A DNA stretch of 64,000 bases from Macellibacteroides fermentans (GCF_013409575.1 NZ_JACCCY010000001.1:926501-990500); one strand, 5' to 3'. Counted from the stretch's first letter, positions 27,075 through 36,000 are shown. Notes: generated by a model from the letters alone, not told the origin. Program-made: numbers and translations.

Positions 27075-27884
27075 ATGAAAAAGTTGCATTTTATTTTAAT
27101 AAACATTATGCTGTCGTCCGTTTTGGCATATTGTTATGCACAGGAAAAAACGGTCACATTTACAACCAGCGCCGGTGTTATCAAAGCCCGTTTATACAAT
27201 GATGTACCCAATCATACCTCCGTATTCATAAAAAAAGCGGCTAACGGAGACTATAACGGCACCCTCTTTACCCGAGTTATTAAGGAATTTATGATTCAGG
27301 GAGGATCACCCGACTCAAAAAATGCCCCGGCAGGTGCCAGATGTGGATTTGGAGATCGGAGATCGGAGATTTTACCGGAGTTTCGAAACCATTACTTTCA
27401 TAAAAAGGGAGCATTGGCAGCACCTCGTCAGAACGACGACATCAACCCAAAAAAGAAATCGGATATGTCTCAATTCTTTATCGTTCATGGAAAAGTATAT
27501 ACCGATGGAGCACTGGACACTCTCGAACTAATTAAAAATCAACCCATCCGACGCAAAGCAATGGATACCTATTATAAACCGTTTAAAACAGAATTGGAAA
27601 TCCTTAAAAAAGATAATCCACGGGAATTCAATAAACGTGTTGTAGAGATAAACAGCAAAGTCGACTCCGTAATCCGTTCTACACCCGGGCACCTCATCTT
27701 TACCGAAGAACAACGTAAAGCCTACACAACCCTGGGTGGTTGTCCGCATCTGGACGGATTCTACACCATCTACGGCGAAGTAACAGAAGGTTTCGAAGTG
27801 ATTGATGCGATAGCGAATCAACCTAAAGACGCTTACGACCGGCCTAAAAAAGATATCCGAATTATAAAAGTAACCATCCAATAG
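27075..27884 (+). CDS. secreted cyclophilin-type peptidyl-prolyl isomerase
   Basis: A 269-aa periplasmic PPIase that would speed proline isomerisation in exported proteins. I choose the ATG at 27075, which gives a signal peptide (MKKLHFILINIML, cleavage near AYCYAQ, about 22). A farther upstream start would overlap the -7 box TAACTTTG at 26995-27002. Cyclophilin landmarks are FTRVIKEFMIQGGSPD (65-80), FHKKGALAAPRQ (108-119) and SQFFIVHG (132-139), then after a charged helical insertion (about 141-222) GFYTIYGEVTEGFEVID (228-244). The insertion between core strands is large. A three-copy 7-base repeat lies in codons 93-99. The next gene follows by 7 bases. Confidence 0.92.
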   Translation: MKKLHFILINIMLSSVLAYCYAQEKTVTFTTSAGVIKARLYNDVPNHTSVFIKKAANGDYNGTLFTRVIKEFMIQGGSPDSKNAPAGARCGFGDRRSEILPEFRNHYFHKKGALAAPRQNDDINPKKKSDMSQFFIVHGKVYTDGALDTLELIKNQPIRRKAMDTYYKPFKTELEILKKDNPREFNKRVVEINSKVDSVIRSTPGHLIFTEEQRKAYTTLGGCPHLDGFYTIYGEVTEGFEVIDAIANQPKDAYDRPKKDIRIIKVTIQ

Positions 27885-27891
27885 TAAGAGT

Positions 27892-28284
27892 ATGCTTAAA
27901 AGAGATTTCATCATGGTACAAATTGAGGAATTGGGCAAAGTACTGGCACAACTCTTCGATATACGTCACGATTCAAACGACGGGAAGTCAGCGTCCCTTA
28001 TCGACACATTGTATACATCTTTAAAGATAGACAAGCACCAGGCACTTACAATGGATTTGGAAACCCTTCGGATAAAACTAGACCAGGGAGATCATGCGGG
28101 ACTTCAAAGGATGGAACTGATAGCCAAAACAATGCTTGAAGAAAGCTTCCATAACAGCATAGAGGCAAGAGCACTACTTACAAAAGCGAAGGACATATTA
28201 ACCTTTATTCAAAAATCTGATCAGACATTTTCGTTGGAACGTGTTGAATTGATCGACTTCATATCAAATCTATTGAAAGATTAG
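27892..28284 (+). CDS. conserved small helical protein, unknown function
   Basis: A 130-aa soluble, mostly helical protein that I cannot assign with confidence. The opening MLKRDFIMVQIEELGKVLAQLF resembles the start of DUF6483-type proteins of Firmicutes (an aromatic/acidic helix followed by an E-rich helix), but this is a weak likeness. The middle (KIDKHQALTMDLETLRIKL) and end (LERVELIDFISNLLKD) are amphipathic helices that might form a TPR-like or bundle fold. It has no signal peptide or membrane segment. It follows the cyclophilin by 7 bases and precedes a strong terminator, so the two form one transcript even though one product is periplasmic and the other cytoplasmic. Confidence 0.7.
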   Translation: MLKRDFIMVQIEELGKVLAQLFDIRHDSNDGKSASLIDTLYTSLKIDKHQALTMDLETLRIKLDQGDHAGLQRMELIAKTMLEESFHNSIEARALLTKAKDILTFIQKSDQTFSLERVELIDFISNLLKD

Positions 28285-28294
28285 TCCCCCGAAA

Positions 28295-28352
28295 AAATAT
28301 AATACGAGAGAGGATGAACTTCTATAAGTTCATCCTCTCTCGTATTATTAAG
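28295..28352. terminator. strong bidirectional terminator
   Basis: A perfect 21-bp inverted repeat (28301-28321 with 28326-28346) around CTAT, with an A-run on the left and ATTATTA on the right. It separates the plus-strand cyclophilin operon from the minus-strand FAD gene. Confidence 0.85.
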
Positions 28353-28373
28353 ATATATAAAAACGGATTCGTT

Positions 28374-29945
28374 TCAGATACGCGATAAACTGCTGAAGCA
28401 TGCATCCACTCCTTCGGCACATCGTTCGCCGTCGATGGCGGCAGAAACAATTCCTCCTGCATACCCAGCCCCTTCACCACAAGGGAATAAACCCTTTATT
28501 GTAACGTGCTGCATGCTTTCACGATCCCTGATTATACGTACCGGCGATGAAGTTCTGCTCTCCACACCAATCATCACAGCCTCGTTGGTAAGGAATCCAT
28601 GAGACATCTTGCCAAAATTACGGAAACCTTCACGTAAGCGGCTCGTAATAAATTCCGGCATCCAGAAATGTAAGGGAGAGGCGAGTAATCCGGGAGCATA
28701 TGAAGTTGGCGGAGTATCACCCGAATTCTTTTTATTTACAAAATCGACCATACGCTGAGCCGGTGCAATTTGCTTCATTCCTCCGTTCAACCAGTTCAGT
28801 TCTTCCAGATGCTCCTGAAACTTCATTAGTGCCAACTCTTTATGCGATGCATATTCCGGAAAGTCCTCGGGATGAATTTCTACCACCATACCCGAATTCG
28901 ACCATTTGGATCCTCGTCTCGATGCCGACATACCATTCACAACCACCTGTTTAGGACCGGTTGCCGCCGGCACCACAACACCTCCGGGACACATACAGAA
29001 AGAATAGACTCCTCTTCCCGCACTTTGAGTTACAAAACTATATTCAGCGGCGGGCAGGTATTCTCCCCGGCCATCGGCCCGGTGATATTGTATTTTATCG
29101 ATTAGCTCCTGTGGATGCTCCAACCGGACACCAACCGCGATCCCTTTCGCCTCAATGGGCACCTGGGTGCGCTGTAGATAATAATATACATCCCTTGCAG
29201 AATGGCCAGTTGCCAAAATAACCGGCCCTATGAAAGTCTTCCCTGTGTTTGTCTCTACTCCAATAACCTCATCTCCTTTACGAATCAAGGCATCCATACG
29301 TGTTTCAAAATGAACCTCTCCACCGCATGCCACAATCTGATTCCGCATATTCTCGATAATAGAAGGCAATTTATCCGTTCCAATATGAGGATGTGCATCA
29401 GCAAGGATAGATGAAGTGGCTCCAAACTGACAGAAAACATTCAGAATCTTATCTACAGATCCCCTTTTCTTGCTTCGCGTATATAGTTTGCCATCGGAAT
29501 AGGCTCCTGCTCCACCTTCGCCAAAGCTATAGTTCGACTCTCCGTTTACAATATGTTCGCGGCTAATCTGGGCAATATCCCTACGCCTGTCGTGAACATT
29601 CTTCCCTCTTTCGATGATTACCGGACGGTAGCCCAGTTCTATAAGACGCAGTGAAGCAAAAATTCCTCCGGGACCAAAGCCAACTACAATAACCGGTTTT
29701 CCATTGGAAACATCCTTGTATTCGGTAGGTATATATTCCAGCTCCGTAGGCTCTTCATTAATAAAAACACGCAATTTAAGATTTATCAAGATGGTTCGCT
29801 GTCTTGCATCAACCGAACGTTTCAAAATCCGTATAGCACGAACTTCGTCAGCCCGGATTCCTCCTTCGCGTACAACCACCTGTGTTAAAGCCTGTTCGTT
29901 GGCAGCCTCCTCTGGCAAAACCCGTAACTGAAACTCTTTTATCAT
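28374..29945 (-). CDS. FAD/NAD(P)-dependent oxidoreductase (COG2509 type)
   Basis: A 523-aa flavoprotein of the uncharacterised FAD-dependent dehydrogenase family found in most Bacteroidota. The first 80 or so residues form an N-terminal RNA-binding-like/ferredoxin-like part (LRVLPEEAANEQALTQVV; ILKRSVDARQRTILINL). The Rossmann dinucleotide motif follows: VIVVGFGPGGIFASLRLIELG (about 86-106). Further on are GEGGAGAYSDGKLYTR, GPVILATGHSARDVYYYL and, near the C-terminus, FPCGEGAGYAGGIVSAAIDG, the second FAD-contact block. The substrate is unknown. It follows radA by 83 bases in the same direction, with a hairpin at 29978-30012 in the gap. Confidence 0.88.
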   Translation of the reverse strand: MIKEFQLRVLPEEAANEQALTQVVVREGGIRADEVRAIRILKRSVDARQRTILINLKLRVFINEEPTELEYIPTEYKDVSNGKPVIVVGFGPGGIFASLRLIELGYRPVIIERGKNVHDRRRDIAQISREHIVNGESNYSFGEGGAGAYSDGKLYTRSKKRGSVDKILNVFCQFGATSSILADAHPHIGTDKLPSIIENMRNQIVACGGEVHFETRMDALIRKGDEVIGVETNTGKTFIGPVILATGHSARDVYYYLQRTQVPIEAKGIAVGVRLEHPQELIDKIQYHRADGRGEYLPAAEYSFVTQSAGRGVYSFCMCPGGVVVPAATGPKQVVVNGMSASRRGSKWSNSGMVVEIHPEDFPEYASHKELALMKFQEHLEELNWLNGGMKQIAPAQRMVDFVNKKNSGDTPPTSYAPGLLASPLHFWMPEFITSRLREGFRNFGKMSHGFLTNEAVMIGVESRTSSPVRIIRDRESMQHVTIKGLFPCGEGAGYAGGIVSAAIDGERCAEGVDACFSSLSRI

Positions 29946-29977
29946 TGTTTTTTATTCTTTTATAGGATATAACAGTA

Positions 29978-30012
29978 AATGCCGCCGGCTTGTTGCATTC
30001 GTTCCCGGCATT
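29978..30012 (-). other. hairpin between radA and the FAD gene
   Basis: AATGCCG (29978-29984) pairs with CGGCATT (30006-30012). No T-run follows, so a processing or attenuating hairpin is more likely than a full terminator. Confidence 0.35.
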
Positions 30013-30028
30013 GACCCTTTTGGAATAC

Positions 30029-31399
30029 TTATCCAAACAGCTGACGGAATGCCTCTTCCACCTTCTTTACCTGTATAATCTGAATCTTTGTTTGCCGCAG
30101 ATCAAATCCTTTAAGGTTGTTGTAAGGTATTATTATCCGTTTAAACCCTAATTTTTCGGCCTCGAGAATACGTTGTTCGATGCGGTTGACCGGACGTATC
30201 TCGCCCGAAAGGCCTACCTCTCCGGCCATACAAATATCCGGATCGATACTGATATCCAAGCTCGATGATAGCACCGCACTGATAACAGCCAAATCTATAG
30301 CCGGATCATTCACTTTCAATCCACCTGCAATATTCAGGTAGACATCCTTTTGCACCAGCTTAAAACCGGCCCGCTTCTCCAGAACGGCTAACAGCATATT
30401 CATTCTGCGGATATCGAATCCGGTAGCACTTCGCTGAGGTACGCCATAGACAGCCGAGCTTACCAATGCCTGTGTTTCTATTAAAAACGGACGCATCCCT
30501 TCGATCGCTGCAGCAATGGTTACACCACTCAGCCCTTCATGGTTCTGGGTTAGCAGCAACTCGGACGGATTGCTTACCTGGCGCAATCCGTTCTGGCGCA
30601 TTTCGTAAATACCTAATTCGGATGTACTTCCAAACCTATTCTTAATACTTCGCAGAATGCGGTACATATAATGCTGATCCCCTTCAAATTGCAGAACCGT
30701 GTCCACAATATGCTCCAGCACCTTAGGTCCGGCAATACTCCCCTCCTTGTTAATATGACCAATAAGCAACACGGGAGTACCTGTCTCTTTGGCATACTTC
30801 AGAATGGCAGCCGAACATTCACGCACCTGGGAAACACTTCCGGGAGAAGACTCCACCATTTCTGTGAACATTGTCTGAATAGAATCGATAATCACCAAAT
30901 CGGGTTGAATGGTACTTGCCTGAACAAATATTTGTTCGAGATTGGTTTCGCAAAGGATAAAACAATCCGGATTCTGATGTTGTAACCGGTCGGCACGCAA
31001 CTTAAGCTGACTGCTGCTCTCCTCTCCTGATACATAAAGAGTTTTAAGTCCGGTCAGCCCCAACACCGTCTGCAAAACCAATGTCGACTTTCCGATACCC
31101 GGCTCACCGCCAATCAGAACAAGGGAACCTTTAACCAGTCCCCCGCCCAAAACCCTGTTAAGCTCTTCGTCCTTCAAGTTGATACGACTTTCTTCTTTCG
31201 ACGTGATATCCCTAAGAAGTACCGGGCGTACTTTGGACGATTCCGTAAGTCCCGGAATAATCCGTTTGGCCGGCGATTCCTTTATCATCACCTCTTCCAC
31301 GTAGGTATTCCATTCGCCGCACGAGGGACATTTCCCGACCCATTTGGGAGAATCTGCCCCGCAGGAAGAACAGACATAAACCGTTTTCGTTTTAGCCAT
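30029..31399 (-). CDS. radA: DNA repair protein RadA
   Basis: RadA is a RecA-like, hexameric helicase that aids branch migration in recombination. The 456-aa protein has the N-terminal C4 zinc finger (Cys10, 13, 24, 27), Walker A GGEPGIGKST at 97-106, Walker B VIIDSIQTMF (about 173-182), the RadA-specific KNRFG motif (about 251-255) and a C-terminal Lon-protease-like domain (LKVNDPAIDLAVISAVLSS; AGEVGLSGEIRPV). The length is normal. The upstream gene, a small zinc-ribbon protein, ends 6 bases before the start, so the two are coupled. Confidence 0.97.
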   Translation of the reverse strand: MAKTKTVYVCSSCGADSPKWVGKCPSCGEWNTYVEEVMIKESPAKRIIPGLTESSKVRPVLLRDITSKEESRINLKDEELNRVLGGGLVKGSLVLIGGEPGIGKSTLVLQTVLGLTGLKTLYVSGEESSSQLKLRADRLQHQNPDCFILCETNLEQIFVQASTIQPDLVIIDSIQTMFTEMVESSPGSVSQVRECSAAILKYAKETGTPVLLIGHINKEGSIAGPKVLEHIVDTVLQFEGDQHYMYRILRSIKNRFGSTSELGIYEMRQNGLRQVSNPSELLLTQNHEGLSGVTIAAAIEGMRPFLIETQALVSSAVYGVPQRSATGFDIRRMNMLLAVLEKRAGFKLVQKDVYLNIAGGLKVNDPAIDLAVISAVLSSSLDISIDPDICMAGEVGLSGEIRPVNRIEQRILEAEKLGFKRIIIPYNNLKGFDLRQTKIQIIQVKKVEEAFRQLFG

Positions 31400-31405
31400 G
31401 GGTAC

Positions 31406-31621
31406 TTAGTATCTCTTGGTTTGTTTCAAACGAGCCGGACTACCGGACCAGGAGCAACCCAGACAATAAATCTTATCCAGGTTAAACCCATCCAGCGATT
31501 CGCCTTCATTTTTCGGACAGATACTCAGATCTTCCATAACGTAGACCAATCTACGTTCTCCGGCATCGTTCATAATATAGAAATTGGGTATATTACATTG
31601 GGGACAATTCAACTTTCTCAT
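31406..31621 (-). CDS. small zinc-ribbon-like protein upstream of radA
   Basis: A 71-aa protein with two Cys pairs: CPQC at 6-9 and CLGC at about 53-56, a spacing that fits a zinc ribbon. The middle contains YIMNDAGERRLVYVMEDLSICPK. I know of no assigned function. It is the first gene of a transcript with radA; a minus-strand -7 box TACTTTTG is at 31651-31644, about 23 bases upstream. RadA itself has a zinc finger, and an accessory role in nucleic-acid metabolism is a guess from context. Confidence 0.78.
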   Translation of the reverse strand: MRKLNCPQCNIPNFYIMNDAGERRLVYVMEDLSICPKNEGESLDGFNLDKIYCLGCSWSGSPARLKQTKRY

Positions 31622-31677
31622 ACTCTACAAATTAATTTAAAAACAAAAGTACAAAAAAGAAATACAATATCACCCTG

Positions 31678-33879
31678 TTATTTATACCAAACCGGTCCCG
31701 GAGTAGCTCCCATTGTAAATTCTACCGATGCACCGCTTAGAATAAGGTCGTGCGTCAGATAGCTTTTATCGTACGGCTTTCCGTTTACCTTAACCGACTG
31801 AATGTACTTATTCTCGCGTGAAACGGCCGGAGCTGTAACCGTAAAGGTTTTTCCATTTGCCAGCTGCAAAGATACTTTAGGGAATAAAGGGGTTCCAATT
31901 TCGTACGTCAGCCCATTCGGATTTACCGGATAAAATCCCATGGCACTAAATACATACCATGCCGACATTTGTCCGCAGTCTTCATTTCCGCACAATCCCG
32001 CCGGAGTATTCAGGTATAACTCGTGCATCACTTTAGCAGTATATTCCTGTGTCTTCCAAGGCTGCTTTACTGCGTTAAAAAGATAAATGACATGGTGACT
32101 CGGTTCGTTTCCATGGGCATACTGACCAATCATTCCGGTACTGAAGATAGGAAGATCATCTTTTGCATCCGGCGCATATGTAAACATGCTATCCAGTTTC
32201 TGTGCAAAACGATCCGTACCTCCTGTCAGACCAATAAGGCCCTCTATATTTTGCGGAACATACCAAAAATACTGCCATCCGTTACTTTCAGTAATATGCG
32301 TTGTATACTCCTTGGCATCGAATCCATTAATAAAATTCCCTTTCTCATCACGGGGTTGCATAAATCCGGATTCCGGATTATACAGATTACGGTAGTTCTC
32401 AGAGCGCTTGCGGAATGTCTCGGCAATCTCCTTTTTACCCATCTTTTCGGCCATCAACGAAATACAGTAATCATCGAAAGCATATTCGAGGGTTTTGGAT
32501 ACCGACTCACCCTCTTTCTCGTAGGGTATATATCCGTAAGACTTATAAAGGCCGATACCTCTGTAATCATCCATATTGGCCGTTGCAATACAGGCTTCCA
32601 GCGCATGCTCTGCATTAAAATCGCCGATCCCTTTCATATACGCATCCACAATTACAGGCACCGAATGGTAACCGATCATCATGTCTGTTTCGCTTGCAAA
32701 GAAGTTCCACACCGGCAAACGTCCGTTCTGGTCGTAAAAGGCAAGAAAAGATTTCACCATATCATTCACCCTTTGGGGTTGCGTAAATGTAAACAACGGG
32801 TGAGCCGCACGATAGGTATCCCACAAAGAGAAGGTAGAATAATTCACCCAGCCGTCGGTTTGATGTACCTTTTTATCAGGGCCATAATAACCGCCATCCA
32901 CATCGCTGTAAATAGTAGGAGCCAGCATGCTATGGTACAAAGCTGTATAGAAATTGGTGAGATCGTCAACATTACTTCCTTCAACTTCAATCTTACCAAG
33001 CTCCCGGTTCCAGCGATCTGCCGCTTCCCGGTGATAACGATCGAAATCCTCGTGGGAAGCTTCGGCAAGCAGATTCTTTTCTGCGCCTTCCATGCTTACA
33101 CCCGATATTGCCGTACGTACCAGTATCTCATCGTTTTGCTGTGTTGTAAAATCAAATCTTCCCACATAGGCAGTTCCCATCCATTTCTTATCGGCCGGAT
33201 TAATAACAGATGTAGTATCGAGTTTGTATCCTTCAAACGGTTTAGAAAATTTGGAAACAAAATAAATGCGTTGTCCACGTGCCCAACCCTCAGAATAACG
33301 ATAGCCGCGGATGGTCACAGAATCGACCACCTCTATCTTCGAGTTGGTTGTAAAATCCCAGTTCATGGCTTTGGCCAAATTCAAATAAACAGATGCATCC
33401 GCCTTGGGAAACGTATATTTCTGAATTCCGCAACGTTCTGTGGCAGTCAGTTCTACATTAATATTATAATCTTTCAGCAAAACCCGGTAATATCCCGCCG
33501 AAGCAGCTTCGTCGTTATGCGAAAACAGGGAGTGAATTCCCAAAGGAGCCGGAGCCTCTTTAACAGGGTGCGTTACCGGCATAAAGGAAATATCATATAA
33601 ATCGCCGGCCCCGGTTCCGGAGAGGTGCGTGTGACTGAATCCGGCAATGGTACTGTCCGGATAAAAATAGCCTGCGATTCGGTCCCAGCCCGGCAATCCG
33701 TTATCCGGACTAAGCTGCACCATTCCAAAAGGCACCTGGGCGCCGGGATAGGTATTACCCGTAAAATCGGTTCCGATAAACGGATTCACATATTTCACGT
33801 AATCGGCTTTCAATCTCTTTTCGGAAGCACAGCCTTGCAACACACAAATAATCAAGGTCAGAAGAAAAATTTGTTTCAT
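31678..33879 (-). CDS. GH92 family alpha-mannosidase, lipoprotein
   Basis: A second GH92 exo-alpha-mannosidase, 733 aa. Unlike the one at 11994, it has a lipoprotein signal (MKQIFLLTLIICVLQGC, lipid-anchored Cys17). The enzyme then begins YVKYVNPFIGTDFTGNTYPGAQVPFG. The conserved blocks are present: FSHTHLSGTGAGDLYD, ESNGWQYFWYVPQNIEGLIGL, HGNEPSHHVIYLF and LCGNEDCGQMSAWYVFSAMGFYPV. It is therefore probably tethered to the outer membrane or facing the periplasm. It is a single gene; I see no clear TAnnTTTG box between it and the tatC terminator. Specificity (alpha-1,2, 1,3 or 1,6) is unknown. Confidence 0.95.
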   Translation of the reverse strand: MKQIFLLTLIICVLQGCASEKRLKADYVKYVNPFIGTDFTGNTYPGAQVPFGMVQLSPDNGLPGWDRIAGYFYPDSTIAGFSHTHLSGTGAGDLYDISFMPVTHPVKEAPAPLGIHSLFSHNDEAASAGYYRVLLKDYNINVELTATERCGIQKYTFPKADASVYLNLAKAMNWDFTTNSKIEVVDSVTIRGYRYSEGWARGQRIYFVSKFSKPFEGYKLDTTSVINPADKKWMGTAYVGRFDFTTQQNDEILVRTAISGVSMEGAEKNLLAEASHEDFDRYHREAADRWNRELGKIEVEGSNVDDLTNFYTALYHSMLAPTIYSDVDGGYYGPDKKVHQTDGWVNYSTFSLWDTYRAAHPLFTFTQPQRVNDMVKSFLAFYDQNGRLPVWNFFASETDMMIGYHSVPVIVDAYMKGIGDFNAEHALEACIATANMDDYRGIGLYKSYGYIPYEKEGESVSKTLEYAFDDYCISLMAEKMGKKEIAETFRKRSENYRNLYNPESGFMQPRDEKGNFINGFDAKEYTTHITESNGWQYFWYVPQNIEGLIGLTGGTDRFAQKLDSMFTYAPDAKDDLPIFSTGMIGQYAHGNEPSHHVIYLFNAVKQPWKTQEYTAKVMHELYLNTPAGLCGNEDCGQMSAWYVFSAMGFYPVNPNGLTYEIGTPLFPKVSLQLANGKTFTVTAPAVSRENKYIQSVKVNGKPYDKSYLTHDLILSGASVEFTMGATPGPVWYK

Positions 33880-33904
33880 TAAAATAAGCAGGTTACATTA
33901 TTAA

Positions 33905-33940
33905 TAAAAAAAGAGACGCACACTGTGGTTGCGTCTCTTT
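33905..33940 (-). terminator. tatAC terminator
   Basis: AAAGAGACGCA (33909-33919) pairs with TGCGTCTCTTT (33929-33940) and has a T-run on the minus strand. Confidence 0.85.
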
Positions 33941-33966
33941 CATAATACATTTTTACAGATTAACTA

Positions 33967-34773
33967 TTAATCTTCGTCCTCCTCAACTACCGGGTCTTTC
34001 TTTACAAAGAAAGCACTCAGTTCGTACAGGAAGTAGAGCGGAATAAATACGATACTCAAAGTAAACGGGTCACTACTTGGTGTTATAAACGCAGCCCCCA
34101 CCAATAACGCTACTACGGCATGTCTTCTGTATTTATGGAAGAAAGACTTGTGCAATAGTCCGATTTGTGAAAGTAACCACGACACCAAAGGCATTTCAAA
34201 TACGATCCCCATGATAAATACCAACATTAGGAAATTATCCATATAGGAATCCAAAGACACCTGCTCCGTAATGGCCGCACTTAGCTCGTACGTTGCTAAA
34301 AAACGTAAGGTCATCGGGAATACTAAGAAGTAGCCAACACAACAACCAATAAAAAACATGATGGTCCCAAAAAAGAAAACCCAACGTACATTCTTTTTTT
34401 CGTTTTCGTACAAAGCCGGACTAATAAATCTCCATACTTCGTACATCATGTAAGGGAATGCCAACAACACTGCTAACCAAAAAGAGGTAGTCATGTGTGT
34501 GAAAAACTGGGAAGCCAGCTTGATGTTAACGATCTTCACTTCGAAGGAATCGTTACAAAAATCGGGCAACATAGAAAATTGCGAGCTAAGCTTGCACATT
34601 TCCCTGTACACAATAAAATCGGAAGTACACGGAGCCATAATTACATGGTCAAACAAGTAAGGCATTACCGCAAACCCTCCGATTGCAAATACAAAAAGAG
34701 CTAAAACAGTCCGAAATAAAGTCCAACGAAGTTCTTCCAGGTGGTCCCAGAAAGACATTTCATCTTGCTGCAT
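33967..34773 (-). CDS. tatC: Sec-independent protein translocase TatC
   Basis: TatC is the receptor subunit that recognises twin-arginine signal peptides of folded exported proteins. The 268-aa protein has MSFWDHLEELRWTLFR at the N-terminus, containing the conserved Glu/Leu-Arg recognition site, then six transmembrane helices. The conserved loop FISPALYENEKKNVRWVFF and the helix text GIVFEMPLVSWLLSQIGLL are present. A long periplasmic loop between helices 1 and 2 (about 43-100) is typical of Bacteroidota. The C-terminus ends in acidic residues (VVEEDED). It follows tatA by 6 bases and has its own terminator. Confidence 0.96.
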   Translation of the reverse strand: MQQDEMSFWDHLEELRWTLFRTVLALFVFAIGGFAVMPYLFDHVIMAPCTSDFIVYREMCKLSSQFSMLPDFCNDSFEVKIVNIKLASQFFTHMTTSFWLAVLLAFPYMMYEVWRFISPALYENEKKNVRWVFFFGTIMFFIGCCVGYFLVFPMTLRFLATYELSAAITEQVSLDSYMDNFLMLVFIMGIVFEMPLVSWLLSQIGLLHKSFFHKYRRHAVVALLVGAAFITPSSDPFTLSIVFIPLYFLYELSAFFVKKDPVVEEDED

Positions 34774-34779
34774 AGATCT

Positions 34780-34974
34780 TTATTTCTTTTCGGTATCGTC
34801 CAACTTAATATCGTCTTCCAGTCCTTTTACACCGTCTTTAAAGTTTTTCACGCCCTTACCGATACCCTTCATTAATTCTGGAATTTTCTTTCCACCAAAA
34901 AGAAGCAATACGATAATTGCAATGATAATAATTTCACCTGTACCCAAATTTCCAAGAAATGCTAAGTTGTTCAT
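34780..34974 (-). CDS. tatA: twin-arginine translocase subunit TatA
   Basis: The pore-forming small Tat subunit, 64 aa: a short periplasmic N-terminus, one transmembrane helix ([21 protein letters not shown], about 15-35), the conserved hinge and an amphipathic helix ([22 protein letters not shown]), then a charged tail. No separate TatB is present in this operon; a TatA/TatC-only system is common in Bacteroidota. A -7 box TATCTTTG is at 35022-35015 on the minus strand, divergent to fabD. Confidence 0.94.
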   Translation of the reverse strand: MNNLAFLGNLGTGEIIIIAIIVLLLFGGKKIPELMKGIGKGVKNFKDGVKGLEDDIKLDDTEKK

Positions 34975-35100
34975 GATATGTATGATTTAAATTAAACTTG
35001 TCTGTTTACAGGGGCAAAGATACTATTTGAAATGAATACTCCACTCTTTATTCTAAATTTATTACCTTTGCGCGTCTTAAAAAACTAAAATAAAGAAAAG

Positions 35101-35982
35101 ATGAAAGCGTATGTATTTCCCGGACAGGGTGCCCAGTTTGTTGGAATGGGGAAAGATCTTTACGAAAATAATCCTCTTGCAAAGGAGATGTTCGAAAAGG
35201 CCAATGAGATTCTCGGATTCCGTATTACCGATCTGATGTTCGCCGGAACAGACGAGGATCTGAGACAAACCAAGGTTACACAACCTGCTATATTCCTTCA
35301 CTCGGTTATTCTTGCAAAAACATTGGGAGACCAGTTCAAACCAGACATGGTTGCAGGTCATTCCCTTGGTGAATTCTCTGCTTTGGTAGCAGCAGGAGCA
35401 CTATCTTTCGAAGACGGACTTGTACTTGTATCCAAACGTGCATTAGCTATGCAAAAAGCATGCGAAGCAACCCCTTCAACCATGGCTGCGGTTTTAAATT
35501 TACCCGATGCCACCGTAGAAGAGATTTGTGCTACCATTACCGACGAAGTCGTAGTTCCTGCCAATTACAATTGTCCGGGACAAATCGTGATTTCCGGATC
35601 TGTTCCGGGAATTGATGCGGCTTGCGAAAAGATGCTGGCTGCAGGTGCCAAAAGAGCCCTTAAACTAAAGGTTGGAGGCGCTTTCCACTCTCCATTGATG
35701 GAACCGGCCCGTACAGAACTGGCTGAAGCTATTGAACAGACCAGTTTCAACAAGCCTGTTTGTCCGGTATACCAGAATGTAAACGCGAAACCGCAGACAG
35801 ATCCTGTTACAATCAAAGAAAATCTGGTTGCACAGCTAACAGCTCCGGTACGCTGGACTCAGTCGGTCGAAAACATGATTGCCGATGGTGCAGTTAAATT
35901 TACAGAAGTAGGACCGGGTGCCGTATTACAAGGATTAGTTAAGAAAGTAAACAAAGAGGTTGAAACCGAAGGAATTCAATAA
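35101..35982 (+). CDS. fabD: malonyl-CoA:ACP transacylase
   Basis: FabD moves the malonyl group from CoA to acyl carrier protein, the entry to fatty-acid synthesis. The 293-aa sequence has the FPGQGAQFVGMGKDLY oxyanion segment (6-21), the nucleophile block VAGHSLGEFSAL with Ser88, the catalytic His196 in GGAFHSPLM and a C-terminal EVGPGAVLQGLVKK. The length is typical. A -7 box TACCTTTG (35063-35070) lies about 30 bases before the start, overlapping the divergent tatA regulatory region. It ends in a strong bidirectional terminator shared with rny. Confidence 0.96.
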   Translation: MKAYVFPGQGAQFVGMGKDLYENNPLAKEMFEKANEILGFRITDLMFAGTDEDLRQTKVTQPAIFLHSVILAKTLGDQFKPDMVAGHSLGEFSALVAAGALSFEDGLVLVSKRALAMQKACEATPSTMAAVLNLPDATVEEICATITDEVVVPANYNCPGQIVISGSVPGIDAACEKMLAAGAKRALKLKVGGAFHSPLMEPARTELAEAIEQTSFNKPVCPVYQNVNAKPQTDPVTIKENLVAQLTAPVRWTQSVENMIADGAVKFTEVGPGAVLQGLVKKVNKEVETEGIQ

Positions 35983-36000
35983 TTCAGACCTTTTCTCATA

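Noticed and set aside
32023-33600. 525-codon open frame on the plus strand opposite the second GH92 gene
   Set aside because: It is a shadow of the GH92 codons; the minus strand shows all family motifs, and the plus reading has no recognisable domain.
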